Part shown: one piece after another, positions 8,457 through 18,000 of the stretch | How positions within the stretch are numbered: position 1 is the stretch's first letter | Layout: every line of letters starts with the position of its first letter | NCBI RefSeq assembly: GCF_001189295.1 | Contig: NZ_CP012159.1 | Coordinates: 10,063,856 to 10,127,855, forward strand | Direction: 5' to 3' | From: Chondromyces crocatus | Lineage (GTDB): Bacteria; Myxococcota_A; Polyangia; Polyangiales; Polyangiaceae | Length of the DNA stretch: 64,000 bases | Translations under genes and position numbers: made by a program | Notes under the pieces: model-generated | What the model was told of the DNA's origin: nothing | Database searches by the model: none | What the model saw: only the letters and a program-made list of their open reading frames with translations

Positions 8457-9052
8457 CAGAACACCCGCTGCTTCACATCAATCGAATCACCTGCTTGTAG
8501 CGGGATATCTGGGATCCGGTTGTCGGAGATGTCATCGGCCGACACCGTGTCCACCACCGTCTTTCCGTCCTTCGACCGTCTCCGGATGGTGATCTTGTCG
8601 CGGTTGGCAACGCTGTTGAACCCGCCAGCGAGCGAGATGGCACGAAGAAGCGTCATGCCGGATTCGAGTGGAAACGAGCCCGGCTTCTGCACCTGACCCA
8701 GCACCTCGATTCGCTTCGACTTGTACGCTTTGACACTCACGGACACGCTCGGATCGATGAAGTATTGCTCCTCCATCAACCGGGCGCGCACCAGCGCAGC
8801 GATCTCTTGAGGCTCCAGTCCGGCCACCTTGATCCGTTTGATGTAAGGCACATCGACCGTCCCATCGGGAGCGACCGTGAACACCGTCGGCAGTTTCTCT
8901 TCTCCGACCACCCGAAGTTCGAACTCGTCACCCTCTTCGATGGATGTTGTCTCCATCGGTGCAGGCAGATTCGCTGGTCGCGCTGGCGCTCTCGTGCAAC
9001 CCACCAGCAACAAGGTCATCACCAGCCCGCTGGAGAGACCCAGCCGCTTCAC
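8456..9052 (-). CDS. Short Wza-like polysaccharide export lipoprotein (Poly_export + SLBB)
   Basis: A lipoprotein of about 198 residues starting at the GTG at 9052, which overlaps the stop of the upstream beta-barrel gene (GTGA). Residues 1-19 are a signal peptide with lipobox LLVGC. Residues ~32-120 carry the polysaccharide export domain (EEGDEFELRVVGEEKLPTVF, VAPDGTVDVPYI) and ~125-195 an SLBB domain (KRIEVLGQVQKPGSFPLE, LLRAISLAGGF). E. coli Wza is ~380 residues and makes its own outer-membrane alpha-barrel. This protein lacks that C-terminal part, so a partner must form the outer-membrane channel; the co-translated barrel gene just upstream fits. It is likely to help export a capsular, exopolysaccharide or spore-coat polymer. 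Confidence 0.9.
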   Translation of the reverse strand: MKRLGLSSGLVMTLLLVGCTRAPARPANLPAPMETTSIEEGDEFELRVVGEEKLPTVFTVAPDGTVDVPYIKRIKVAGLEPQEIAALVRARLMEEQYFIDPSVSVSVKAYKSKRIEVLGQVQKPGSFPLESGMTLLRAISLAGGFNSVANRDKITIRRRSKDGKTVVDTVSADDISDNRIPDIPLQAGDSIDVKQRVF

Positions 9053-10398
9053 ATGAACCAGCGGGCGCCCAGATAGGCTTCGAACTGTTGCCACTGCAGT
9101 GAGTTTACCCCCTCGGAGACGACCAATGACGTCTGGCTGATGTTCGCATTATAACGTATCGTAGCGTTGATTCCGATCGAGTCCATCACCCGGTATTCCC
9201 CCAGTGCGGTCGCGTCCACCCTGATATCGGTCCATCCAGAATGGGCCGCGAAGAAGCCATTCGAAGGGATGTCCGGGTAGATGATGGCCGCCACACCGCC
9301 CTCGATATCCAGCAGCATCCGGCCTCCAAAGAAGTACGTCAGCTTTGCATAGCCACGATCACGCTCGAAATAAGTCCCGATCAGGCTGTCCTGGAAGTCA
9401 CGGATGAAACCGGCAGAGATGGATGGCAGAGGCAGATTGGCCACGGGATCCTGCGACTGCGGTGTCGAGAGGTAATACTTCACCTCGAGCTGACCGATGA
9501 CGCTATCGAAGTCGCTCCCATCGACGGGCTCGGAATAGAAGCTGGCTCCCCAGCCAGCAAGGGCCGTCACTCTCAACGATGGCGTGAGCAAACCATTCAG
9601 CCCCATCCGGACACGCAGCGGATGCCCCGATTTGTTGCCATCGGGATAGCTCAGGAAGCCCAGGGAAGCGTCATAGACTGCCGCGGTCCGAGGCAAGAAA
9701 CGCCAGCGTCCACGAGTCTCCACATTATGTACCAGGTTGGTCAGATTCTGGAACTGACCCGACTCGAATATCATTCCGTTGAAATGATAGCCGAGGCGCC
9801 AATCCAGCAGCCCGCCACCAGGAGTCCAGATGATATCGCCACCAGCGGCAGCGTTGATGCGGTTGAAGCTCTCCTCGGTGAACCCTTGATCGGTAGGCGC
9901 GATGGTTCGTCCAAATGACGCGTCGAGGTTCCCTGACCATGGCCGCTGCGGCATGATCGCCAGCTGCAAGTCGAGCAATCCGCCGACATTACGCTGACCA
10001 CTCATCAGCTCTTTCCCTGCATCCGGACCGGAGACGGGGATGAACTCGTTGTAGGTCGCCGAGATACCAGCTCGAAATGCGAAGTCAGGAGGAGGAGTGT
10101 CCGGACTTGCATGACTACGCTGAGGGCCCAGCGTCGATAGAGAGAACGACGGGGTAATCCGGAACCGCAACGAGCCTACGGGGTCTTCGCTATCTGCTCG
10201 TCGAAAAAAGTTGCTGTCGTAGCCGAACTCGGCCGCGCCGCCCGGATGCAGCTCGAAATCTCCGACCCGAATACCGATTCCTTCGGTGTACTGACGATCG
10301 GTCAACCAAGGCTGGTCCTGCGCTCCCGCTACCCATGGAAGGACCATGACGAAAACGAACGCGGGAAACGACGCAGCGATTGATGCGCAAGATTTCAT
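9049..10398 (-). CDS. Outer-membrane beta-barrel protein (BBP2 / WzpX-like or GltH-like)
   Basis: A 449-residue secreted protein with a signal peptide ending VAGA at residue ~26. The mature part reads as many amphipathic strands alternating with short turns (FELHPGGAAEFGYDSNFF, GLLDLQLAIMP, YVPDI-type turns), and it ends in the aromatic residue pattern EAYLGARWFM expected of an outer-membrane barrel. It resembles the putative beta-barrel porin-2 family and the myxobacterial barrel proteins that pair with short Wza-like proteins to form the outer-membrane exit of polysaccharide pathways. The next gene is such a Wza-like protein and overlaps it by 4 bases, which supports that role. GltH of the gliding machine is also a barrel encoded after gltG, so a dual or GltH-type role is possible. 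Confidence 0.8.
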   Translation of the reverse strand: MKSCASIAASFPAFVFVMVLPWVAGAQDQPWLTDRQYTEGIGIRVGDFELHPGGAAEFGYDSNFFRRADSEDPVGSLRFRITPSFSLSTLGPQRSHASPDTPPPDFAFRAGISATYNEFIPVSGPDAGKELMSGQRNVGGLLDLQLAIMPQRPWSGNLDASFGRTIAPTDQGFTEESFNRINAAAGGDIIWTPGGGLLDWRLGYHFNGMIFESGQFQNLTNLVHNVETRGRWRFLPRTAAVYDASLGFLSYPDGNKSGHPLRVRMGLNGLLTPSLRVTALAGWGASFYSEPVDGSDFDSVIGQLEVKYYLSTPQSQDPVANLPLPSISAGFIRDFQDSLIGTYFERDRGYAKLTYFFGGRMLLDIEGGVAAIIYPDIPSNGFFAAHSGWTDIRVDATALGEYRVMDSIGINATIRYNANISQTSLVVSEGVNSLQWQQFEAYLGARWFM

Positions 10399-10437
10399 CG
10401 CCTGTGCAGTCGCTGCCCCGTACCCGAAGGAAGACGC

Positions 10438-11019
10438 CTACCTGAAACAGCTACTGCAAGAAGGCGGCTCGACGATGGTCGTGGTGGTTGGTTTATTGGA
10501 AGCATCTTCAGGAGGGAGATTCGGATCGACGGATGACGAGACTGCGCTATCGCCGATGAACCCTGCTTCCTTCCCGATACATTGGTTGGCCTCTGCGGAA
10601 AGCTGTTCAGCACGCTGGCGGAGCACGGTCAGAATTGTGAATTCATGGCTCGCCAGCTCGGCATCGTTGCGATTGACGGCCAGCTCGAGCCCTTGCTTCC
10701 GCTCTCGTGCAGACCGGAGAGCCACATCGACCTGATTGAGCTTGTCGTTCAGACACAACGTCTTGACAACATCTCTCTCGTTGCGGGCGCTCTCGAGCTG
10801 TTTCCTGACCGTCGTCCGTAGACTCTCCATGCGGGCCAGAAAGCCTTCGCACTGAGCGAGCTGCTCCGCAGGTGATGTCGGCGTCTGGCGACCAGACCCG
10901 TCCATTGCACCAGGCGGCGGTGGAGCGAGGCTCTGTGCCTGAGCTGCTGCGATGCCGTGCCCAATGATGAGCGCGATCACGGCCGCTGCGGAGAAGCCGA
11001 GAAGACTGTCTCGCCTCAT
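10438..11019 (-). CDS. Periplasmic coiled-coil protein of unknown function
   Basis: 193 residues from the ATG at 11019, preceded by a clear GGAGG ribosome-binding site. Residues 1-26 form a signal peptide (LLGFSAAAVIALIIGHG, then AAAQA). Residues ~50-150 are a charged helical stretch (QCEGFLARMESLRTTVRKQL, LCLNDKLNQVDVALRSARER) that should form a coiled coil with two Cys. The end is Thr/Pro-rich and finishes SCSSCFR. It lies between the GltG-like gene and the outer-membrane barrel gene on the same strand, 39 bases before the barrel. I know no family function; periplasmic scaffold or stalk in the export/gliding machine is an inference from place. Confidence 0.75.
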   Translation of the reverse strand: MRRDSLLGFSAAAVIALIIGHGIAAAQAQSLAPPPPGAMDGSGRQTPTSPAEQLAQCEGFLARMESLRTTVRKQLESARNERDVVKTLCLNDKLNQVDVALRSARERKQGLELAVNRNDAELASHEFTILTVLRQRAEQLSAEANQCIGKEAGFIGDSAVSSSVDPNLPPEDASNKPTTTTIVEPPSCSSCFR

Positions 11020-11174
11020 CCAGACCTCCGAGAACCCCAGCTCACGAGCGAAGTATAGAAGCCGCCGTCCGGGGTTGTCAAAACGCAACCAGGTCGACGC
11101 CCCGGACCAGAAGCTGCTCTGGCCTGGGCGCATGGTGTACCGGATTGGTTGCGCCTCGGCTTCGGAGCATTCAA

Positions 11175-12596
11175 CTACTGACTCACGAATGTGACCGGAA
11201 TGACGACGGTCGCGCCGCCCCCTTCCGGCGGAGCAAACTGGGCGCTCATCACCCGAGCAACGACGCACGACACGACGGTTCCGGAGAGACCGCCCCCCGA
11301 CGGCGTGGCCGAGAGCACCTCACCGTTGGGACCGATCCGTGCGGTTATACGCACGGAACCTTTCATCGTCGGATCTTCTTGAAGACCTCGGTTATAGCAG
11401 CGTCGGAACCCTGCGCCCATGCCAGCCACCACCGACGAGGCGTTCGCGACATTGCCCCCCGACACTGCGGCGCCCCCCACCTGAGCGCTCCCGACAGGGC
11501 CCTTCACTTTCTGCGTCGATCCCGCAGTTGCCGGGCCCGCACTCGACGTGTCGCCGATTCCAGCCAGACCGCTACCCCCGACGGCTCCGGGACGTACCGT
11601 CCCGCTGCCTCCGCTCGACAAGTTGAGACCCGCAACCCCGCCCCGACCTACCCCCGAGTTGCTCGACGCAGCTCCTTCGAGCAGCTCCAGGGAAACATCA
11701 CCCGAGGTGAGGACATTGGCCGTTGCGTTGCCAGTCGAGCTGAGAGCACCGAGCATCTGCATCTCGAGTTGCTGAAGCTCGTTCACGATCGCTGCAGCGC
11801 GAGCATCGCTCACCTTGCCAGGAGCGGAGGCCCCCTTCGAGGCCCCGGAAGCCTTGGGCGCCTCTGCGGCAGCCTGTGCCGTCTGAGCCGTGGCGGTCTC
11901 GGTCTCCTTCGGTTGCTCCACCGGAGGTGGAGGGGGGAGCTGCTTCACGGACTCGATGAGCGCAGCGACGTTGCTCTCGTCGTCAATGACCGGATCCATC
12001 CAGTCCGAGTAGATGGACCCCACCACACCGAAATGAATCAGGAACGAGAACGCCGCGATGATCGTCGTCGTCCAGTCGACCTGCTCGACGAGACTCGACC
12101 TGACGGCTGTCGGATGCAGCGACCGAGCCTCTACGGGAGGAGGTGCAATGAACTGAAACAGGAACGCCGTCTCACCGAGTACGATTTTTCCTCGTGCGTC
12201 GTCCGTGATCGGCACCTGATAGGCGTGCAGGTTGCCATGCTGAACGCGCTTCGCTGAAGCCTTGAGCGTGTCGAGCTCCACCACACCGCGCGTCGACGCG
12301 ATGCGCCCCTTCATGCCATCGAGGAACGTGAGCTGGTATTCGCTCCCGACGCTCTCGAACAGTTTGAAGCTGGGTGGAAGAGCCCTGTTCACGAGCACGA
12401 ACATGCTCTTCTCGCTCGGCCCGATGGTCACGTCCGCACGTTCTTTGAGGACGCGCTCCTCGAGCACCCTGCCCCCCTGTACCAATCCGATTCGCAGCAC
12501 CTTCGGACCAGAAGGCGGCGGCGTCGCCGCACGCATGCTGGCAGTGATCTGCCCAGGGCTGTGGGAGGAGGAGGGCGAAGACAGCTGCTGGGTCAT
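11175..12596 (-). CDS. gltG: GltG-like TonB-type protein with AgmX/PglI C-terminal domain
   Basis: 473 residues if started at the ATG at 12596; an in-frame upstream start at 12650 cannot be excluded. Residues ~33-150 form an FHA-like cytoplasmic region (KVLRIGLVQGGRVLEERVLK, VTIGPSEKSMFVLV). One membrane helix lies at 176-196 (TTIIAAFSFLIHFGVVGSIY). A Pro/Ala/Gly-rich periplasmic spacer (~210-380) follows. The last ~90 residues are the AgmX/PglI C-terminal domain (GFRRCYNRGLQEDP, GSVRITARIGPNGEV, paired Cys), which resembles TonB. This architecture matches GltG (PglI) of the Myxococcus gliding machine and NfsG of the spore-coat machine, which connect the inner membrane motor to outer-membrane parts. 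The order downstream of gltE/gltF-like genes supports this. Confidence 0.82.
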   Translation of the reverse strand: MTQQLSSPSSSHSPGQITASMRAATPPPSGPKVLRIGLVQGGRVLEERVLKERADVTIGPSEKSMFVLVNRALPPSFKLFESVGSEYQLTFLDGMKGRIASTRGVVELDTLKASAKRVQHGNLHAYQVPITDDARGKIVLGETAFLFQFIAPPPVEARSLHPTAVRSSLVEQVDWTTTIIAAFSFLIHFGVVGSIYSDWMDPVIDDESNVAALIESVKQLPPPPPVEQPKETETATAQTAQAAAEAPKASGASKGASAPGKVSDARAAAIVNELQQLEMQMLGALSSTGNATANVLTSGDVSLELLEGAASSNSGVGRGGVAGLNLSSGGSGTVRPGAVGGSGLAGIGDTSSAGPATAGSTQKVKGPVGSAQVGGAAVSGGNVANASSVVAGMGAGFRRCYNRGLQEDPTMKGSVRITARIGPNGEVLSATPSGGGLSGTVVSCVVARVMSAQFAPPEGGGATVVIPVTFVSQ

Positions 12597-12723
12597 GCCG
12601 CGGAGTTCCAGAAGGCCGGGAGCGAACGCCCGCCGACCGTGAGGGTACACGGCCCCCCACGGCGGGTCCAGGCAGGTGCCCTCAAAGGTCGCGGCGACGA
12701 GCCAGCGTCCTTACCCCCTACCA

Positions 12724-13296
12724 TCAACGCTTCCATCTCCGTGAGCGGCGCTCCGATGCTCCGGGTGGCTCGACGACATCTCCCATCACCGCGGAGACGA
12801 GAGCATCCACGATCTCCCGCTGCTTCACTGCCTCGACACGCGCCCTGGATCCGAGCGCCGCAGCCCACACGGCAGAAGCCGCCCCCGTGCCAAGGACCAC
12901 AACTACCGTCCTCGGAGGAGCACCCATCAGGTATGCGCTCGTCGCGAGCAGGAGGCCCCCCAGTGCGGCAAGTCGCGACGCCGTTTGCGACCAGGCGGAG
13001 CCGAGCTCCGTCTCATGTCCGACTTCGGCCAGAAGTTCGTTTACGATCGCAACTCGAGCACCGGCGCCAGAAACGTCCATCAATGCCCGGGCAAGCCTGC
13101 CCTCGAAACTCCCGGGCGCTGCCTCTCTGGATAGAACAGCCAGCCGTTCCTTCTCGGGCATCCTTCGAAGCAGCCGGGTCATTCCTGCGATATCAGGCGC
13201 CGTGACAGCTCCAACACGCGCGCGGTATCGCCACACACCCACGACGCAGAAGAAACTGAGGAACAGCGAAAGCGTGAGAACGAACGCTTCGCCCAT
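12724..13296 (-). CDS. Small inner-membrane protein of the Glt-like locus
   Basis: 190 residues. Residues 1-22 are hydrophobic (FVLTLSLFLSFFCVVGVW), a second pair of hydrophobic segments occurs at ~113-150 (RLAALGGLLLATSAYLMG, VVVVLGTGAASAVWAAAL), and the rest is helical and charged, ending in a basic tail (ERRSRRWKR). The three-helix layout with a large cytoplasmic loop distantly recalls MotA/TolQ/ExbB proteins, which would fit beside a TonB-like protein, but no diagnostic motif is visible. It starts 4 bases after the stop of the GltF-like gene. Function not recognised. Confidence 0.72.
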   Translation of the reverse strand: MGEAFVLTLSLFLSFFCVVGVWRYRARVGAVTAPDIAGMTRLLRRMPEKERLAVLSREAAPGSFEGRLARALMDVSGAGARVAIVNELLAEVGHETELGSAWSQTASRLAALGGLLLATSAYLMGAPPRTVVVVLGTGAASAVWAAALGSRARVEAVKQREIVDALVSAVMGDVVEPPGASERRSRRWKR

Positions 13297-13300
13297 CCTT

Positions 13301-13573
13301 CTAAAACGGATCCTTGTAAATCGCCTGCTCGATGCGATCGAGGAAAGGTTGCCTCAACTCCGCCAGCGTCAGCTTTGGCTGGATTCGCGCCACATCCACA
13401 GCGGCGATCGGCTTCTGGATACGTCCGGTGATGGTTACCTCCGACAAGGTGATCACACCGCGCTGCTTGGCCCGCTCCTGCGCTGAAGCCTCGCCGCTCA
13501 GACTCGTCAATGTCCAGGCCGCTGCGAGCGCACCGAGCCCCCACCTCAACCATCGAGACACCGTCGACCTCAT
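13301..13573 (-). CDS. Small periplasmic protein, GltF-like by position
   Basis: 90 residues with a signal peptide of ~31 residues (WGLGALAAAWTLTSLSGEAS ending in ASA). The mature part (GVITLSEVTITGRIQKPIAA, then RIQPKLTLAELRQPFLDRIE) is short and beta-plus-helix in character. The ATG overlaps the stop of the TPR lipoprotein gene upstream (ATGA), so the two are co-translated. In Myxococcus the gene after gltE is gltF, a small protein of the same machine; position is the main reason for the suggestion. Sequence similarity to GltF could not be tested. Confidence 0.75.
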   Translation of the reverse strand: MRSTVSRWLRWGLGALAAAWTLTSLSGEASAQERAKQRGVITLSEVTITGRIQKPIAAVDVARIQPKLTLAELRQPFLDRIEQAIYKDPF

Positions 13574-15018
13574 TGGTTCGTACCTCCAGACTCCGGAGTT
13601 GGCCCCTGGGGGGCTGAACTCTCGACAGGTGGCGATTCATTGGGAGGCGAAGCACCGCCAGGGCCAGGCCCGCTGGGCACTGTCGACCCTGGCGAAGTCC
13701 CCCCTGCTTCCTGGGACGGCTGCACCGCGGGAGCGGCAGAAACCGCAGCGGCCGAGGCAGCAAGCTCACTCTCCTTGAGCTTTGCCCGATTCAACAGCTC
13801 GTCCGAATCGTCACGCGCCCCTTTGCGGCGAAGCTCCTGAAAGCGTTTCAACGAATTCTGCGCCTCGGCCACTTGCTGAGCAGGGGTCATCCCCGGAACA
13901 ACAGAAGCAAACAGATAGAGCAGGCCCAGGTTGTAGTGAACCTCGGGCACATTCGGATTCCGCGAGATCACCCACTCGAGTTCACGCTTCGCATCCAGGT
14001 AGCGCTCGAGGAGCCGGTACGCATCCCCGAGCGCCAGATGCGCAGGAAGCTGATCGGCATCAAAGCGGATTGCACCTTCGAGGAGCGGCAGTGCTTCCTG
14101 AGCATTGCCTGCCTCGAGGAGCATCGTCGCAAGCTGCACGCGAGCCTCCACCATGTCTGGACGCCTCGCCACTGCCCGCTGGAACTGTTCCATCGCTTCG
14201 CGCCGCTGTCCCTGCTCTCGAAAGATCAGTCCACGGATGAGGAGCGCCTCCGGGTTGTCCTTGTCTCGTGGCGGATTCTCTGCGACGGGCTCGAAACCGT
14301 CCAGAATCGCTTGCAGGGCGTACAGAGCGAGATCGAGTCGACGACTGCGGTAGTGGTCGCGCGCAATGACCACCATCGCTGGTCGGTAGTCCGGGTTCAG
14401 CTTGAGCGCCTCCTGAGCAATACGTTGAGCAGAACCCGTGTCGCGCTGCAGCGACTTGATCTCCGCCAGCGTGGCAGCGATCGCTGCCGACTTCGGCATC
14501 TGCCCACGCTTCTCATTGAGAATGCGCTCCGCTTCTCCGAGCTGTCCTTGCTTCGCGAGCAGCATCGCGTAGCCCACGATCGCCGGCTCGTAATCGGGAG
14601 CGATCGAGAACGCCTGACGATAGCTCGCTCCGGCTGCAGTGTCACGAAGGCGCTCCTGTGCGACACCGAGCGAGTAGAACGCAGGGGCCGCGCGCGGGTC
14701 CGCTTGCGTTGCCTGCAAGAAGAGAGTTCGAGCGCTCCCGAGATCCCCTTGGGCGAACGCTGCAAGGCCCTGCTGGTAGGCCATCACCGCTTGCGGATTC
14801 ATCACCGAAGGCACCACCGCCCCCGGAGGCTCCACAGCTGAAGGAGCTGGTCCCCCCCAGGCGGGCATTGCCGGCGGCGGCATCTGGCCTGTTCCCATGC
14901 TCTGGGGCGCTCGGGGGGGGATCTTCGCATCCTCCGCGCAGCCGCTCAGAACGATTGGGAGCAGCAGCAGTCCCCAAATGGCGACCAGGATCGACGTACC
15001 GCTCTCGACGCACCTCAC
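13570..15018 (-). CDS. gltE: GltE (AglT)-like TPR lipoprotein
   Basis: 482 residues from the GTG at 15018, which overlaps the stop of the upstream gene as GTGA. A longer frame to 15240 exists but would lie inside that gene. Residues 1-27 form a lipoprotein signal with lipobox VLSGC; residues 28-29 are Ala-Glu. After a Pro-rich linker, residues ~75-380 contain seven or more TPR units (AVMAYQQGLAAFAQGDLGSA, PAFYSLGVAQERLRD, PEVHYNLGLLYLF). The C-terminus is Pro/Gly/Ser-rich. TPR lipoprotein after a giant TPR protein and before a small periplasmic protein and an AgmX-domain protein is the gltD-gltE-gltF-gltG arrangement of gliding (and nfsD-E-F-G of sporulation) loci. It would be an outer-membrane-anchored scaffold. 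Confidence 0.82.
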   Translation of the reverse strand: MRCVESGTSILVAIWGLLLLPIVLSGCAEDAKIPPRAPQSMGTGQMPPPAMPAWGGPAPSAVEPPGAVVPSVMNPQAVMAYQQGLAAFAQGDLGSARTLFLQATQADPRAAPAFYSLGVAQERLRDTAAGASYRQAFSIAPDYEPAIVGYAMLLAKQGQLGEAERILNEKRGQMPKSAAIAATLAEIKSLQRDTGSAQRIAQEALKLNPDYRPAMVVIARDHYRSRRLDLALYALQAILDGFEPVAENPPRDKDNPEALLIRGLIFREQGQRREAMEQFQRAVARRPDMVEARVQLATMLLEAGNAQEALPLLEGAIRFDADQLPAHLALGDAYRLLERYLDAKRELEWVISRNPNVPEVHYNLGLLYLFASVVPGMTPAQQVAEAQNSLKRFQELRRKGARDDSDELLNRAKLKESELAASAAAVSAAPAVQPSQEAGGTSPGSTVPSGPGPGGASPPNESPPVESSAPQGPTPESGGTNQ

Positions 15019-18000
15019 GGGATCACCGGCGCTGGCTCGGGAAGACCATCTGGCATCAACGAGGGCAAGATGCCCGGTCGACTCCGCAGGAACACCCCGT
15101 CCTTGTAGTCGAACGGAGATTGGCTCTCCGGGTCCATGATCCCAGACGTCCATTCGCGGATCTTCGCATCGCCAAGGATGTCGGTGAAGAACGCCAGGCG
15201 CTGGAGCGCATGATCCACTGCGGCGTTGCGGATGTTCCATGCCCTCGACCAGACGACCGCTTCGGCATAGAATTTCACCATGGCCTGGTCTGCGTCGTTC
15301 AATGAGCGCTCACGCGCTGCGCGCCACTCCTCGCGCCGGCGTTGACGAAGCGCATCCGCGACCTCTTGCAGATCTTCACGGTTGCTCGTCTCCGCCGCCT
15401 TCAGCAGCTTCTCCTCGCGATCGTTATAGAGCTTCAAGCCCGGAGGACGAGCATTGTAGAGCCCCGTCCGACAGGAGTCGTACAGCGATCCCTGCCGAGC
15501 CCGCGCTGCAACCGACCAGGTCCGCGACTGGAACGTGGTGATCACCTCCTGCAGCTCTTTGAAGTAGATGTCGTTCGCCTTCGCGAGATCACCTTCAAAA
15601 GACTTTTTGACCTTGTCGATGACACCTTCATAGCGATGGTGTCCAGTCTCGTAGTCGAAGCTCTGCCGCAGCTTCTCGTCGATGGTCGTATACGCACACT
15701 CGGCCGCCATATCGGACTGGATCGTGCCCTTGACCTTGCCGTCGACAGAGCGACGGAAGGCGATGAAAGCATTCACCGTGTTACGGCACCAGTCGCGCGC
15801 CTGCGGCTCCCCCGCAGCTCTCCGTAGTTTCGCCGTGTGATAGGCGGCCTGTACGAGATAGGGGGTCGCAGCGGCATTCACTCGATAAATGTTGAAGTAG
15901 CTCTCCATCGCGACGAGCGCCTTCATCCTGGCTGCCCGATTCCCACCTTCGTCGGGGCCTCGTTCGTCCCAACCCCGGAGCTCGGTCGAGGCGACCAGAA
16001 AGTCGATGTCCGCTCTCTGCGCAGGGTCCGGCTTGAGCTCCAGGAACGTGGCTCTCGCGGCGTCCACCCGATCCCTGTCGCCGGCGTTCGCATAGAGCAG
16101 CACCGCGTTCCGGGCAGCTGCGCGACGGTCTTCCTGCTCGAATCGATCCTTCTTCGCAATTGTCTCGAACGTCTCTGCTGCAGAGCGATAGTTGAAGAAG
16201 AGCACGTAGGCGGCAGACAGCGCGTCATAAGCCTGCTTCAGATACTTGACACGCTCCTCGTATCGCTTCGGATCCGACGGCTTTGGTGGGCTGGCACTGG
16301 CATCTCCTTTTTCCAGGAGGCTCAGGTTCTGCTCGCTGCCGTATTCCCGGATGAAGAGGGAGTACATCGCAATTGCCTGATCGTAGTCTCCCACCTGCTT
16401 GTAGGAGTAGGCACCATTCATCGCCGCCTCGGGAGCCTCATCACGCGCTGGCGCTTTCTCCAGCGCAACCTGATAAAGCGCCGCCGTCTCCCGCCACGCT
16501 TTCACTCGCTCGGGGCCATCCGGCATCTTCTCGGCCTTGTCGAAGGCCCGAGCCGCGTCGAGATAATACCCACGAGAAATGGTGGGGCGCGCTATTTGCT
16601 CCTGCTTGAGCCGCTGCTCTTCGTTGACGGCGCAGCTCTTGGCCAGCGCCGCCTCTGCGAGCTTTCTGCTCATTTCCACGTTGCTCTCGAGGTTGGACAT
16701 CGTGGTGAGCCGCTCCCAGGCGCGATAGCCCCACTCCGTCTTGCCACACTGCTCGTTGTAGATGGGCTCGAGCCGCCGGCGCGCCTCGTCGAACTGACCA
16801 TAGAGGAAGTAGAAGTCGCCAGCCTGGAAGGCGTAGAGATCCATGTTCTTCGGCGCATCCAGCGCCGGCGGTACCCGCTGAATGTATTCTTCACGGGCCG
16901 AGATGGCGTCGAGGATGGGCTTGGGCACCGTCTCCTTCACCACCTGGAGCTTCTCGCCTTCGCCGACCGTCTTCACTTTGTCTCGCTCTTCGATGCCCTC
17001 CTGACCGCCGCTGTGCTGGTACCGCTTGTACTGATCGACCAGTTGCTGGTGAGCAGTATCGACGACCATGTACGCGGCTTGCTGCAGGAATCTGTCGTCC
17101 TCGTTGGAGTCACGCACGGCAATCCCTGTCCGGCGCGCGGCCTCCACATCTGCGGCCGACGGAGAGCGATCCATCTCTACCTGGAGCACCACCACCATGT
17201 GGCTGGCGTCTGCGAGCCAGTAGCGGCTCTCGTAGGCATCCGGCGAGTTCTCATCCTGGCTGAGATAGCCCTCCCACCCTTGAGCGGCCATCCGGTACTC
17301 GCCAAGCGCACGCTCCAGGAGTTTGTCTCGCTCTTCTTTATCGCCGATTCCGGATGCTCGCTGCGCCAGTGCACTTCCCGAATTGGTGTGATCGGCCGCC
17401 GCCCGCCGAAGGCCACCACGCACGAGCCGCTCTGCCGTCTGCAGCGCCTCTGGATCGTCTTTGTTCGCCTCGGTCCACCCCGTCTTGCCCACGTACTGGG
17501 CGAGCTTGGTCCTGGCGTCGAGCGCCTTCGCAGCGTTCTGCGCACGCTCCGCCGTCCCTTCTCGCGATTGCGCAGCAAGCATCTCATAGACGTCGGCGAT
17601 CTGGTTCTGCACGACCGGCGCATCCCGATCCAGAGGCCACTTCGCCAGGATCAGCTCCCCGACCTCCATCATGTTCCGGAACTGAGCGAGCTCTTTGAAC
17701 TCCTGCATGAGCGCGCGATAGATCGCGACGGACCACTTCTCCTTCTGTGGAACGAGGGAAGGATCCTGGACGCGCTGGATGGCGATCCGGAGCTTCTGCT
17801 CGGCGACGCCAGGATCGCTCTCCAGATCCAGCACATCATTACGCGGAACGAACGGCTCCGTGGCCCCTGGTCCAACGAAATCGGTATAGGTCAGCGCGCT
17901 GGCAATGTACGTATAGGCTTCGGCACGAAAATCCGCCCCTGGATCTCCCGACAGCTTCTCCTGCTCGTCGTTGTAGCGAAGCAGCTCGATGAAGGAACGG

